Positions 1 to 8,532 of a DNA stretch of 64,000 nt are shown here, one piece after another; position 1 is the first letter of the stretch, and every line of letters starts with the position of its first letter. Made by a program: the position numbers and the translations under genes. The stretch covers positions 39,388-103,387 of the forward strand of contig NZ_JBINJF010000017.1 in assembly GCF_043951865.1 (NCBI RefSeq), read 5' to 3'. The notes beneath the pieces were generated by a model. It did not search any database and had not been told where the DNA came from. It worked only from the letters and a program-made list of their open reading frames with translations. The stretch comes from JAMQKA01 sp043951865. GTDB taxonomy: Bacteria; Bacteroidota; Rhodothermia; Balneolales; Balneolaceae.

Positions 1-386
1 TGGCCGACCGAATGGAGAAACCGATGGCCTACGTGCGCTCCAAGGCCAAAGCATACGGTATGGGCAACCAGATTGAGGGCGGAGTTGAAAAGGGCGAAAA
101 AACCGTGGTTATCGAAGACCTTATCTCCACCGGGGGATCAGTCCTCTCGGTTGTGGAAGCGCTTAAATTTATCGGGGCGGATATCCAGGCTGTTACCAGT
201 ATTTTCACCTACGGCTTCGACAAGTCGATGGAAAAATTTAAGGATGCCGGAGTCACCGTACATACCCTTACCGACTACACCACTCTGATCGATGTAGCGG
301 TCCAGGAAGGATTTATCGAAAAAACGGACCTGGAGCTCCTTAGTGAATGGAGGACCAATCCAGAAACCTGGCCGAAAGATGGTTGA
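1..386 (+). CDS. pyrE: Orotate phosphoribosyltransferase, C-terminal part
   Basis: The gene enters from the left edge; the open frame runs from base 3, so the ATG at 12 is internal. The enzyme joins orotate to PRPP to give OMP in cytosolic de novo pyrimidine synthesis. The PRPP-binding loop is clear (VVIEDLISTGGS), and upstream AYVRSKAKAYG matches the conserved lysine-containing catalytic segment of the family. About 127 residues, including the complete C-terminus, are present. The N-terminal third lies outside the window. miaB follows on the same strand after about 210 bp that carry a partial repeat, so the two genes are probably separate transcription units. Confidence 0.95.
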   Translation, partial: ADRMEKPMAYVRSKAKAYGMGNQIEGGVEKGEKTVVIEDLISTGGSVLSVVEALKFIGADIQAVTSIFTYGFDKSMEKFKDAGVTVHTLTDYTTLIDVAVQEGFIEKTDLELLSEWRTNPETWPKDG

Positions 387-403
387 TGCTGTCTTATTCT
401 CAC

Positions 404-500
404 AGAGGTCTTTGCACAATCGTTGTTTTGGCCAATATCGTCATTTTCGCTTCATATAATACATTCAGGTTGCTGAAAAAGAAGCCATATACCTGCCGCA
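404..500 (+). repeat. Degenerate left end of the 141-bp repeat family
   Basis: This stretch begins AGAGGTCTTTGCACAATCG and continues GTTGTTTTGGCC. It aligns with the left end of the element at 19124-19264 and with the reverse complement of the one at 60236-60376. The match continues for roughly 60 bp and then fades; no convincing right terminus or target duplication is seen. It is probably a decayed or truncated copy lying between pyrE and miaB. Confidence 0.5.
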
Positions 501-597
501 TGGTGCCACAGCAAATATGCTTAATTTCTTTTCAAACATTGTTATATTTACTGCTCTAAATAAAACGCAGTAAACCCAAAAAGATCACTTCTGTATT

Positions 598-1956
598 TTG
601 GATCAACGCACATTTTATATTGAGACTTACGGCTGCCAGATGAATGTCTCGGACACCGAGATTGTAAACTCCATACTAATGGAGGAGGGTATGACGCCCG
701 TACAGCAACCCGATGAGGCGGACATCATTTTTATCAACACCTGCTCTATCCGCGAAAATGCCGAAGACAAGGTATGGAAGCGGCTCACCGAATTCCGCTC
801 TCTGAAAGAGGAGAAAGAGAAGCTGACTGTCGGGGTGCTGGGCTGCATGGCCGAGCGGATTCGCGACAAGATTATTGAAAAAGAACACCTGGTAGACCTG
901 GTGGTCGGTCCCGATGCCTATCGTGATCTCCCAGAGCTGCTGACCGATGTGGACGACGGGCGCAAAGCTGTAAACACGCTGCTCTCCCTGGAAGAGACCT
1001 ACGCCGATATCGCTCCCGTGCGCACCAACGACAACGGAGTCAGCGCCTTTGTAACCATTATGCGCGGCTGCGATAACATGTGCGCCTTCTGCGTGGTGCC
1101 CTTCACCCGCGGTCGCGAACGAAGTCGACCGGTGGAAAGCATTTTAAATGAGTTGCACGATCTGAGTGAGCAAGGTTATAAAGAGGTTACCCTGTTGGGA
1201 CAAAATGTCAATTCCTACAATTTTGAAGGTACGGATTTCACGGAATTGATGGATAAAGCCAGCAACGTGGACCCGGAGATGCGGATACGGTTTTCTTCGC
1301 CACACCCGAAGGATTTTCCCGAAGAGCTTCTTCACCTTATCGCGGAGCGGCCCAACCTGTGCAACTATATCCATATTCCGGCACAGTCGGGCAGTACGTC
1401 TGTGCTTGAGCGGATGCGTCGCCCCTACACGCGCGAGCAATATCTTGAGCTTGTGGAAAAAATGCGCAATATCATTCCAGGCGTCTCCCTCTCTACCGAT
1501 ATTATTGCCGGCTTCTGCGATGAAACCGAAGAGGAGCACCGGGATACCATGTCGCTGATGGCCGAGGTTCGGTACGACCTGGCCTACATGTTTGCCTATT
1601 CCGAGCGGGGGCGAACCCTGGCGCACCGCAAATACGAGGATAATGTCCCCGAAAAGGTCAAAAAACGTCGGCTTACGGAGATCATCGAGCAACAGATGCA
1701 GATCCAGGAAGAGCGCAACAAGCAGGAGATCGGCAAACGACACCTTGTGCTGGTTGAAGGCACGAGTAAACGTTCTGATGAGCAGCTAAAGGGCCGTACG
1801 GATACCAACAAAATGGTGGTGTTTGATCGCGGAGATCTTCAGAAAGGTGAGTACGTGGAAGTCGAAATTACCGACTGCACCTCAGCTACCTTGATGGCAG
1901 ATGTGATCGGTCGAAGCAGCATCAAAGAATTTAACCGCGAAATGGTGGCGGCCTGA
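598..1956 (+). CDS. miaB: tRNA-2-methylthio-N6-dimethylallyladenosine synthase MiaB
   Basis: Radical-SAM methylthiotransferase that adds the 2-methylthio group to i6A37 of tRNAs reading UNN codons. The 452 residues show the N-terminal methylthiotransferase domain with three cluster cysteines (C13 in YGCQMN, C49 in NTCSIRENA, C83 in GCMAER). The radical-SAM CxxxCxxC follows at C158, C162 and C165 (RGCDNMCAFC), and a TRAM RNA-binding domain lies at the C-terminus. The TTG start is chosen because the next in-frame ATG (residue 15) would remove C13. No strong Shine-Dalgarno site is visible. Length and motifs are complete, so it should be functional. Confidence 0.97.
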   Translation: MDQRTFYIETYGCQMNVSDTEIVNSILMEEGMTPVQQPDEADIIFINTCSIRENAEDKVWKRLTEFRSLKEEKEKLTVGVLGCMAERIRDKIIEKEHLVDLVVGPDAYRDLPELLTDVDDGRKAVNTLLSLEETYADIAPVRTNDNGVSAFVTIMRGCDNMCAFCVVPFTRGRERSRPVESILNELHDLSEQGYKEVTLLGQNVNSYNFEGTDFTELMDKASNVDPEMRIRFSSPHPKDFPEELLHLIAERPNLCNYIHIPAQSGSTSVLERMRRPYTREQYLELVEKMRNIIPGVSLSTDIIAGFCDETEEEHRDTMSLMAEVRYDLAYMFAYSERGRTLAHRKYEDNVPEKVKKRRLTEIIEQQMQIQEERNKQEIGKRHLVLVEGTSKRSDEQLKGRTDTNKMVVFDRGDLQKGEYVEVEITDCTSATLMADVIGRSSIKEFNREMVAA

Positions 1957-1976
1957 CAGTCTTTTTTCCAAAAAGA

Positions 1977-2096
1977 AGGTACCTTTGCGGAACCTGCTAT
2001 TTTATGGAGGATTGGTTTGTACCACCGACCTTGGTGACCTTTTAACGGGAGTACAACCCCTCAGAACGGGGAATAGAGGAATTTGTAAAGCCTTCA
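1977..2096 (-). repeat. 120-bp interspersed repeat, copy 1
   Basis: First of five copies of a ~120-bp element (others at 3233, 6937, 28008 and 57592). Read on the minus strand it runs from a GGCTTTACAAA-type end to GTTCCGCAAAGGTACCT. It contains the shared core GTTGTACTCCCGTTAAAAGG followed by TCACCAAGGTCGG. It starts 20 bp after the miaB stop and ends just before the terminator at 2104. Confidence 0.85.
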
Positions 2097-2103
2097 AAGA
2101 ATT

Positions 2104-2141
2104 AAAACATCCAGGAATTCAACATTCCTGGATGTTTTTTT
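2104..2141. terminator. Bidirectional intrinsic terminator
   Basis: A perfect 14-bp inverted repeat (AAACATCCAGGAAT / ATTCCTGGATGTTT, loop TCAAC) is flanked by A-rich sequence on the left and a T-run on the right. It sits between convergent miaB and the DUF4382 lipoprotein gene and can end transcripts from both sides. Confidence 0.85.
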
Positions 2142-2153
2142 GTACAATATTAT

Positions 2154-2975
2154 TTACTGAGCCTGTTCCAACTCAATTGTACCGAGTTCATTCGTTTCGC
2201 CCACCGTTACTTCAACACCGCTTGTATCTTCAGGACTGAAATCGGTGTTGGTTGGGTCGAAAGCAACCGTATAGCTCCCCTCTTCGAGCCCTATCAGTTT
2301 AAAATAGCCATCAGTGGTGTCTGCATACGTGGTAGCCAACGTGTCGGAACCGGCAATGGCATACACGACCGGCTCAGATTCGACCGGCGTAACGGTACCG
2401 TCTATGTTGCCGGTAACCGCCGCATTGGTGGCATTAATCACCGGCTTCAACAGGTATTCCGGGTTAGCTTGTCCTTGTCCCCGTTTGACAACCGACCGGC
2501 TGGCATCAAAATCGAGCAACAGTACATACTCCAGGTCTTCCTCTATTTCGGCGTCTACATTCAGCTTTATGCCGGTTTGTGCACCACTGGGTACGAACAT
2601 GCTTTTTTCTTCTCCGTCAACAACTACGCTGTGACCATCGCTGTTCAATATCAGCCGGATCTGGTGGTAGGTTCCGGTCTCAAGCGTAGTATCCCCCAGC
2701 ACCGTGTAGGCACCGTTGGTTAATTCGAGCAGGTTATATGTCTGCTGCGGTTCGCTGATCGTCATCCATCCTTCGGAATCTTCCTCCCGGTTGATCTCGA
2801 CGCGTTCTACGAACACGTTTACCTCATCGTAGCTGGCCGGGGCATCGTGCATGCGCACCTCCAGCGTTCCCATACCGGAATTGGTACTTGTTCCGGATTC
2901 ATCGCACCCGGAAATAAGCAGTCCCAGTCCCATTATTAACAATATTACGTGATTACGCAGTCTAGTCTGTAGCAT
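2154..2975 (-). CDS. DUF4382 domain-containing lipoprotein
   Basis: Secreted lipoprotein of 273 residues. The ATG at 2975 is chosen over upstream starts because it directly precedes a short basic segment, a hydrophobic stretch and a lipobox (LISGC, Cys about residue 24). The mature part opens with a DUF4382 domain (GTLEVRMHDAPASYDEVNVFVERVEI), a beta-sandwich fold of unknown function common in envelope lipoproteins. The last ~80 residues look like a carboxypeptidase-regulatory/SdrD-like beta module (DGYFKLIGLEEGSYTVAFDP). It is probably membrane-anchored on the periplasmic or outer face. No ligand can be inferred. It stands alone, facing away from the sigma-factor operon. Confidence 0.8.
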   Translation of the reverse strand: MLQTRLRNHVILLIMGLGLLISGCDESGTSTNSGMGTLEVRMHDAPASYDEVNVFVERVEINREEDSEGWMTISEPQQTYNLLELTNGAYTVLGDTTLETGTYHQIRLILNSDGHSVVVDGEEKSMFVPSGAQTGIKLNVDAEIEEDLEYVLLLDFDASRSVVKRGQGQANPEYLLKPVINATNAAVTGNIDGTVTPVESEPVVYAIAGSDTLATTYADTTDGYFKLIGLEEGSYTVAFDPTNTDFSPEDTSGVEVTVGETNELGTIELEQAQ

Positions 2976-3232
2976 AGCTGTAGATATATTTTTTAGAGTT
3001 ATTTTGATACCGTCTGCAACAGTGTGACGAACAGCACAGGAAATGGTTACTGAATTATTGAATATTTGTTCCGACCGGTCTCGCAGGAACAAGTCAACTG
3101 TTACCGACCTGCCCCAGGTTCCTGCTGAAATACACCCATGGTTCAGGAATTTGACAAACACTCGAAAACCCTGCCTCCCAAACAGTCTGTTTATCTCCTC
3201 GCTATTGGTATGCTGATGGGTAATTTGCGAAA

Positions 3233-3354
3233 AAGGATCTTTACAAAACCTACTATTATGTTGGGTGGTGAGATTGTACCACCGACCTTATGGGCCTTTA
3301 AACGGTAGTATAACGCTCTCCGAACGAGGAATAGAGGGTTTGGCAAAGGTCTCT
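3233..3354 (-). repeat. 120-bp interspersed repeat, copy 2
   Basis: Same element and orientation as copy 1, more diverged (core reads TAGTATAACGCTCTCCGAACG on the plus strand). It is flanked by AAA at 3230-3232 and AAA at 3355-3357. This is compatible with a 3-bp target duplication but is low complexity. It ends 10 bp from the stop of the secreted helical protein gene. The remaining 3' flank of the DUF4382 gene (2976-3232) holds nothing I recognise. Confidence 0.8.
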
Positions 3355-3364
3355 AAAAGAAAGC

Positions 3365-4279
3365 CTAATTATTCCCTCTCCCCTGACTCTGTCCCGGTCC
3401 CCTGTCCTGCCCCGGGTTTTCCTGCATTCCCCCTGGAACAGAGCCCGGCGGTCCGCCCCCAATATTGCCGTTAAAAAGATTTTGCAATATCCGGGATGCG
3501 GGGGTGCCGACCTGCAGTTGCTGGGAGGCTCCCTTAAGTACCCCGGCTGCCGGAAGCCGGCTCCGTTTTTGTGCCATATTGACCGCCATCGGCAGCTTCT
3601 GGAGTTCACTGCTGTTAAACCCTCCTTTAAGAGCCCGAATAACGAATGCGCGGGCGGTCCGGGGCTGCTCTGCCGCCCCGATATCCGGCAGAATGCCGAT
3701 GGCCGTTATGATGTCAGAAGCGGTGGCCCTGGAAAGGATCGATTCGCTGCCCATTTCCGACAACATCTGGCTGACTGACTCCACAGGAATATCCTGGGAA
3801 ATTGCCTTCGAGGAGGCTTCGATCATACGGTTGCGCACCCGCTGGTTGCTCCCCGGTCCATCGGTGCGCTCAATCATCTTTTGCACGCCGGGGTTCTGCA
3901 TCCAGGGATCCACGACCTGGGCGGCCTGCTCTGTTGCGCTGTGGATTCTGTTGATTACAGAGACGATCTGCCGATCCGGCACCCCTTTAGAGAGGCCCTC
4001 CAGGGCTTTTTGGATGAGATGGTCTGCCGGCAGATTCTGCTCGGCCAGGCTCGCGGCAGGGCGGATGATATCGATTAGTTGTCCGGCCTGCATGCCCCGG
4101 CTGTCAGCCCTGCTCCGCAACTCGCTGAGAGCTGACTGTTCCATGCCGTTGTCAGTTGCCGTTTGCATGAGTTGATCGACCGCTTCCTGCTGGGCTTTAA
4201 CGGGACTGATCCCGACCAGACACAGCAACTGCAAGATTAGCAAGAGTTGTAACAGCCGATCTTTTGTCAGATATTTCAT
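3365..4279 (-). CDS. Secreted helical-repeat protein of the sigma-factor operon
   Basis: I do not recognise a named family. The 304-residue protein has a signal peptide (about residues 1-29, ending VKAQ). The body, about 30-265, is predicted by eye to be almost wholly helical. It is built from loosely repeated segments in which a small-residue helix is followed by G(M/V/I)x(A/D)xQ(L/I), for example around GMQAGQLIDIIRP and GVPDRQIVSVINR. The last ~35 residues are a Gly/Pro/Gln-rich tail. It is the last gene of a four-gene minus-strand operon, 15 bp after the barrel gene, so it probably works in the periplasm or at the surface with those proteins. Confidence 0.75.
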   Translation of the reverse strand: MKYLTKDRLLQLLLILQLLCLVGISPVKAQQEAVDQLMQTATDNGMEQSALSELRSRADSRGMQAGQLIDIIRPAASLAEQNLPADHLIQKALEGLSKGVPDRQIVSVINRIHSATEQAAQVVDPWMQNPGVQKMIERTDGPGSNQRVRNRMIEASSKAISQDIPVESVSQMLSEMGSESILSRATASDIITAIGILPDIGAAEQPRTARAFVIRALKGGFNSSELQKLPMAVNMAQKRSRLPAAGVLKGASQQLQVGTPASRILQNLFNGNIGGGPPGSVPGGMQENPGQDRGPGQSQGRGNN

Positions 4280-4294
4280 AGCGTTATTGTGATT

Positions 4295-5563
4295 TCATTG
4301 TTCAATCAAAAGCATTGCATTTGTTCCGTCAAAACCATCGTTCACGGTGTACACGTTATCCGAAAAGGAGATCCATTCTTCCTCTTCTCCCAGAACCTTT
4401 AACACCTTGTATTCATACGCTCCGGTTTCCAGGGAAAGTTCTGCCATGTACCGGTTGTTTTCCTGCTCAACCAGCGGTATACCCGGGCGTTCCCAATTGT
4501 TAAAGTCGCCCACAAGGTATAGCTGTCCTTCACCGGCATACCGAATATACACGTGTTGCCGGCTCGCACTGTTTTGCCATTCAGGCTCAATGCGCCTCCC
4601 GCCGGACCGCCGGTCGGGCTCAAAGCTCAGCCGTACACCGCCCGCTACCTGTAGATCCCGAAGACTACCGGCTGAGGCCCCCGACTGGTAGTGCAGCCCT
4701 TCAGCGTTCAGAAACAGTGATATCCGATTGCTGACGGGATAGCTGCCCTCAATCCCCAGTCGAAACAGGCGATTGGTCTTTTCCACTGTTTCAGAGCCGC
4801 CTGCAGATCCTCCCACAGGTGGAAATCCACTGCCTCCATCCGGCGCCGTGGCGGTGAATTCATTTTGGTATTGCTCAAGTCCCGCCGTCAAACGAAGTTG
4901 TGTGCCTCCCTCAAACAGGCGGGCGGCACTTACCGTGCTTCGAAATCCTTCTCCCACTGAAGGCAGTGTTTCCAGGCTGCCATACAGTCCCGCCGACAGC
5001 TGCCACCGGAAGCTGGGCCATGTTTCAAATTCAACGGCATAGATACCGGTCTGATCTTGAGAGTTCACCCGGGTGCTGTCCACCACATAATTGTCGTATT
5101 GCCGGTAACTCGTACCGGCTTTTATCCTTAGGCTTGAAAAAGGAGTAATATGCCAGCTCAAAGCCGGCTGAGCCCACCAGAGAGTACGACTAAACGAGGA
5201 GCTGAAATAACTGCCGCCGGTTTCAATGCCCCCCGTCAAATTATCTGACAATGATCGACGGTAATTGGCCATTCCCAGAAATCCCTTCCAGGTATCATCA
5301 TTCCCAAAATATGGCTCCCATACGGCGTTGCCGGTAAATTCTGCCACATTTTTTTCATCAAACCAGGCTGTTTGCCCCATGAGCGAAACCGTGCCATAGC
5401 CCGATTCAACCGAGCGGTCCCACTCGGAAAAGTAGGGATTCAGGTAGGTATTGGAAGAGAATCCCACCCGGGAATCGAAATACAACACCGTCTGCCACTG
5501 CTGGGCATGGGCCCGCCCCGCTATAAAAAATAATACCGCCATAGCCAGGAATATGATTCTCAT
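4295..5563 (-). CDS. Putative outer-membrane beta-barrel protein with C-terminal glycogen-binding-like E-set domain
   Basis: 422 residues. A signal peptide (1-20, cleavage after AHA) is followed by about 310 residues rich in alternating polar/aromatic beta strands (GYGTVSLMGQTAWF, RLTAGLEQYQNEF, VSNRISLFLNAEGLHYQS). This is the pattern of an outer-membrane barrel. Residues 338-422 form an AMPK-beta/CBM48-like E-set domain (YLVGDFNNWERP, then GAYEYKVL). Its start overlaps the stop of the anti-sigma-like gene by 4 bp (ATGA), so the two are translationally coupled. The barrel assignment is inferred from pattern; the E-set domain is clear. Confidence 0.75.
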   Translation of the reverse strand: MRIIFLAMAVLFFIAGRAHAQQWQTVLYFDSRVGFSSNTYLNPYFSEWDRSVESGYGTVSLMGQTAWFDEKNVAEFTGNAVWEPYFGNDDTWKGFLGMANYRRSLSDNLTGGIETGGSYFSSSFSRTLWWAQPALSWHITPFSSLRIKAGTSYRQYDNYVVDSTRVNSQDQTGIYAVEFETWPSFRWQLSAGLYGSLETLPSVGEGFRSTVSAARLFEGGTQLRLTAGLEQYQNEFTATAPDGGSGFPPVGGSAGGSETVEKTNRLFRLGIEGSYPVSNRISLFLNAEGLHYQSGASAGSLRDLQVAGGVRLSFEPDRRSGGRRIEPEWQNSASRQHVYIRYAGEGQLYLVGDFNNWERPGIPLVEQENNRYMAELSLETGAYEYKVLKVLGEEEEWISFSDNVYTVNDGFDGTNAMLLIEQ

Positions 5564-6267
5564 AAGTAGATTACAGCATTTTTATTGCCAAATCCGTCTT
5601 CACGGTGCATCGGGGCCAGCGGATCGGTTACCCACTGCTCCCCGTTTTTAACAAACATGTAGCGATGCTCGCCCCGGTTCATCGAAACAAGGCCCGTCCA
5701 CACGGTTTTTCCGTTCACCTGCTCTTTGGTGAGCGGCTGCGGCTCCCAGTCATTAAAATCACCGGCCACCGCCACGGAACGAGCTGTTTCATCGATATAC
5801 ACAAAACGGGTCCAGACCTGGTCTACCGAGGCCGAAATTTCCCGCACCGTTTGGCCCGAGGCCAGCTCCCGGTCGGGCGACTGCTGCTGCCCCAGATACG
5901 GGGGAACGACCAGTAAAACCGCCAGAACCAGCAACAATACCATCGTATAGGCCGGTCTCCACTGGATCGGCCGGGGACGCCAGAGCCACTCAACCCAGGT
6001 GCTGTGCTCCTCCGCCTGTTTTGACGTTTCAGCAACAGGAGCTGAACGTGTTATCTGTTTCATAACCCTGTCGCTGAATCCCTCCGGAACCTCGAATGAT
6101 GAGGGATCCCGCCCGCCCCGAAATGAATGCCGGAGTTTTATCTCAAAACGAAGCAGCGATCTCAATTCCTCGTCATCCGCGATCAGATGCAGGATTTTCC
6201 GCTCTTTTTTCCCGGGGAGTTCCCCATCCAGATAGTTCCTGAAAAGTTCCTCTTTTTGTGCATTCAT
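5560..6267 (-). CDS. Membrane anti-sigma-like protein with periplasmic E-set (CBM48-like) domain
   Basis: 235 residues. The acidic N-terminal ~70 residues (LFRNYLDGELPGKKERKILHLI) resemble the cytosolic sigma-binding region of anti-sigma factors but lack the zinc HxxxCxxC motif. A single membrane span lies at about 106-123 (MVLLLVLAVLLVV). The periplasmic C-terminus (151-235) is a glycogen-binding-like E-set domain (VAVAGDFNDWEPQPL, EHRYMFVKNG). The ATG at 6267 is chosen because it overlaps the sigma-factor stop (TGATG); a GTG lies one codon upstream. Tight coupling to an ECF sigma gene supports a sigma-sequestering role, with the E-set domain as the likely sensor. That role is inference. Confidence 0.8.
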   Translation of the reverse strand: MNAQKEELFRNYLDGELPGKKERKILHLIADDEELRSLLRFEIKLRHSFRGGRDPSSFEVPEGFSDRVMKQITRSAPVAETSKQAEEHSTWVEWLWRPRPIQWRPAYTMVLLLVLAVLLVVPPYLGQQQSPDRELASGQTVREISASVDQVWTRFVYIDETARSVAVAGDFNDWEPQPLTKEQVNGKTVWTGLVSMNRGEHRYMFVKNGEQWVTDPLAPMHREDGFGNKNAVIYL

Positions 6268-6836
6268 CACAATTGACCTTTGGTTTCAAAATATTCCTTC
6301 AACGCTTTTCGCGCCCGGTGAACCCGTACTTTCAGGGCGCTCTCCGAAACATCCATCCGTTTTGCCATCGCCCGGTATGTCATGTCATCCCTGTATTTGT
6401 ACAAAAACGCCTGCGCATACTCTTCTGATAAACGGGCAAGTCCTTCATCCAGCAGCTGGTTCCACTCCTCCTGCTCCAGTTGTTGGTCCGGGGTTTCGGT
6501 TGTAGCCATCATCGCTTCCAGCTCATATTCATCCATTTCGCTGAACTGCTTGTTGTGCCGCCTCACATTCCTGGCGTAATCGCGGCAATGATTCTTGGCA
6601 ATCATATACAGCCAGGAAGAAAATTTGGAATTCATATTAAAAGAACCGAGTCGTTCATAACACTTAACAAAAATCTGCTGTGCCAGCTCTTCTACTACCT
6701 CTTCATCCGTTACAAATTGGCGAACAATGTGAAAAACCATCGGGGCATACCGGTCTACGAGTAGTTGATAGCGCTGTACCTCTCCGTCCAGGATTTTTTC
6801 TACCAGTTCAAATTCTTTGCCAGCTTGCTCCATCAA
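6267..6836 (-). CDS. ECF-type RNA polymerase sigma factor
   Basis: 189-residue extracytoplasmic-function sigma-70 factor. Region 2 is visible (ELAQQIFVKCYERLGSF, then FSSWLYMIAKNHCRDYARN). A short acidic linker leads to region 4 with its helix-turn-helix (MTYRAMAKRMDVSESALKVR, then VHRARKALKEYF). No regions 1 or 3 are present. It heads the operon with the anti-sigma-like, barrel and helical proteins. Such groups usually autoregulate, so the operon promoter is probably a target of this sigma factor. The 100 bp upstream show no -35/-10 pair that I could assign. Confidence 0.93.
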   Translation of the reverse strand: MMEQAGKEFELVEKILDGEVQRYQLLVDRYAPMVFHIVRQFVTDEEVVEELAQQIFVKCYERLGSFNMNSKFSSWLYMIAKNHCRDYARNVRRHNKQFSEMDEYELEAMMATTETPDQQLEQEEWNQLLDEGLARLSEEYAQAFLYKYRDDMTYRAMAKRMDVSESALKVRVHRARKALKEYFETKGQL

Positions 6837-6936
6837 TACTCAATTTGTTACGCTATCAATGCTCATAAATGAGGCCTTTGCCCCCATTAATTGACTTAAC
6901 ACCTTCGCTACAGGTAGTAGCTATTTACTTATTAAG

Positions 6937-7046
6937 TGAGGGCTTTGCAAAATCCTCATTCTGAGGGAGTTGTACTCCCGTTTAAAAGGTCAACAAGGTC
7001 GGTGGTACAACCAACTTCCACCAAAATAGCAGGTTCTGCAACCTTT
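6937..7046 (+). repeat. 120-bp interspersed repeat, copy 3
   Basis: Starts TGAGGGCTTTGCAAAATCC and shares GGGAGTTGTACTCCCGTTT and GGTTCTGCA with the other copies; the right end is damaged (GCAACCTTTTG). It lies in the 523-bp divergent gap between the sigma-factor operon and the M20-like gene. The remainder of that gap (6837-6936, 7047-7359) is A+T-rich upstream DNA without a recognisable gene. Confidence 0.85.
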
Positions 7047-7359
7047 TGATTCTGATAACTTATCTTTGTGCCTTTACAGCTAACTCCGTTGCAGGCTATA
7101 TTAAAACTACATCAGCAAAACCTGGATGTCCCTGAAACGGGAACCGGTTAAGAACAACTTTCCGCTTCTTGTAAGATAGGACGATCAACCAAGGAAAACG
7201 TTACTGAATTTATCAAAACAACCCGGTTAACAGTTGAATTAACCACTTGAAATCGCCATACTTGAATGCGTATGAACATCTCTTTTGAAACTTTTTTCCT
7301 GCAGAAAATTTTTATTTAAACAAACGAGAACTATTTATCCTAATCACAATTAGTACATT

Positions 7360-8532
7360 TTGGCTACTAAATCATTTGATGACATTTTAAACAAACTTGC
7401 CCCCCTGGTAGAGCAGTCGCGGGAGATGAAAGAGATTCTGCTCGCTAACCTCGTGATGCTCGGGGAGATACCTGCTCCCACTTTCGAGGAGGAGGAGCGT
7501 ATAGAATTCCTATTGAATCGCTTCAAGGAGGCCGAGCTCGACAAAACCTCGGTAGATGAGGTGGGAAACGGCATCGGTATGATTGAAGGTGAAGTGGGCG
7601 AAGAAAATATCCTGATCGTTGCCCATGCCGATACCGTCTACTCCAAAAAAACCGATCACACCCTGACGGTTCAGCCCGATACTGTTACCGGGGCCGGTGT
7701 CGCCGACAACAGCCTGGGGCTGGCCGTACTTGCCACGCTCCCCTTTTTCCTTGATAAGTTTGATATCACGCTGAAGCAGAACCTGTTCCTGATGGGTGCC
7801 ACCCGCAGCCTGGGCCGGGGAAATCTCGAGGGGTTGCGTTTCTTCCTTTCCAATGCCGACCGGCCGGTTAAAGTGGGGATCGGCCTGGAGGGAGTTGAGC
7901 TGGGACGTCTCAGTCACACCTCCATCGGCATGCAGCGCGGGGAGATCACCTGCAAAGTGCCTGAAGAGTACGACTGGTCGCGTTTTGGTGATGCCAGCGC
8001 CATCCTGACGCTTAACGAGGTGATCAACAAGATAAACGGCATTCGCCTGCCCCAGCGGCCGCGCACCAGCATCGTGATGGGCTCCATTGAAGGTGGAACT
8101 TCGTTCAATACAACCGCTCTGAAATCGACTCTCGGTTTCGAGATACGGTCGGAATCGGCGCAGCTGGTCAGCGACATCAACCGGGCGATCCATGAAATTG
8201 TAACCGAAGTTTCCTCCAAAAGCGGAGACACGATTGAGCTCGATATTTTCGCCGAACGCGAGCCGGGCGGAATCCCCTTTTCGCACCCGCTCATACGCCG
8301 GACGAGGGAGATCATGGAGGAGCTGGAAATCGAATCGCGTCCCGGTCCCAGCACGTCGGAACTTTCCGCCTTTATCGACCATGATATCCCCGCCATTACG
8401 CTGGGACTTACCCACGGCGACCAAATTCACGAAGTAAACGAGAACATCGAAATTGCCCCTACTTTCAAGGGAATTGCCCAAGTAATCGGCACGCTGCTAG
8501 CAATTGACGGAGGTTACTGTGAAGAAGATTAA
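7360..8532 (+). CDS. M20-family peptidase-like protein, active-site glutamates not conserved
   Basis: 390 residues with the M20 metallopeptidase fold. The first metal ligand and catalytic Asp (AHADTVY, H89/D91) and the bridging Asp (GVADNSLG, D116) are present. A lid/dimerisation domain follows (about 190-310), and a C-terminal His lies in LTHGDQIHEVNE. The strand that should carry the catalytic Glu-Glu pair instead reads LMGATRSLGRGNLEG, with R149/S150 where Glu is expected. The protein may therefore be inactive or changed in chemistry. Start is TTG at 7360; no ATG is nearby. Its end overlaps gpgS, so the two are co-translated and may share a pathway. Confidence 0.85.
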   Translation: MATKSFDDILNKLAPLVEQSREMKEILLANLVMLGEIPAPTFEEEERIEFLLNRFKEAELDKTSVDEVGNGIGMIEGEVGEENILIVAHADTVYSKKTDHTLTVQPDTVTGAGVADNSLGLAVLATLPFFLDKFDITLKQNLFLMGATRSLGRGNLEGLRFFLSNADRPVKVGIGLEGVELGRLSHTSIGMQRGEITCKVPEEYDWSRFGDASAILTLNEVINKINGIRLPQRPRTSIVMGSIEGGTSFNTTALKSTLGFEIRSESAQLVSDINRAIHEIVTEVSSKSGDTIELDIFAEREPGGIPFSHPLIRRTREIMEELEIESRPGPSTSELSAFIDHDIPAITLGLTHGDQIHEVNENIEIAPTFKGIAQVIGTLLAIDGGYCEED

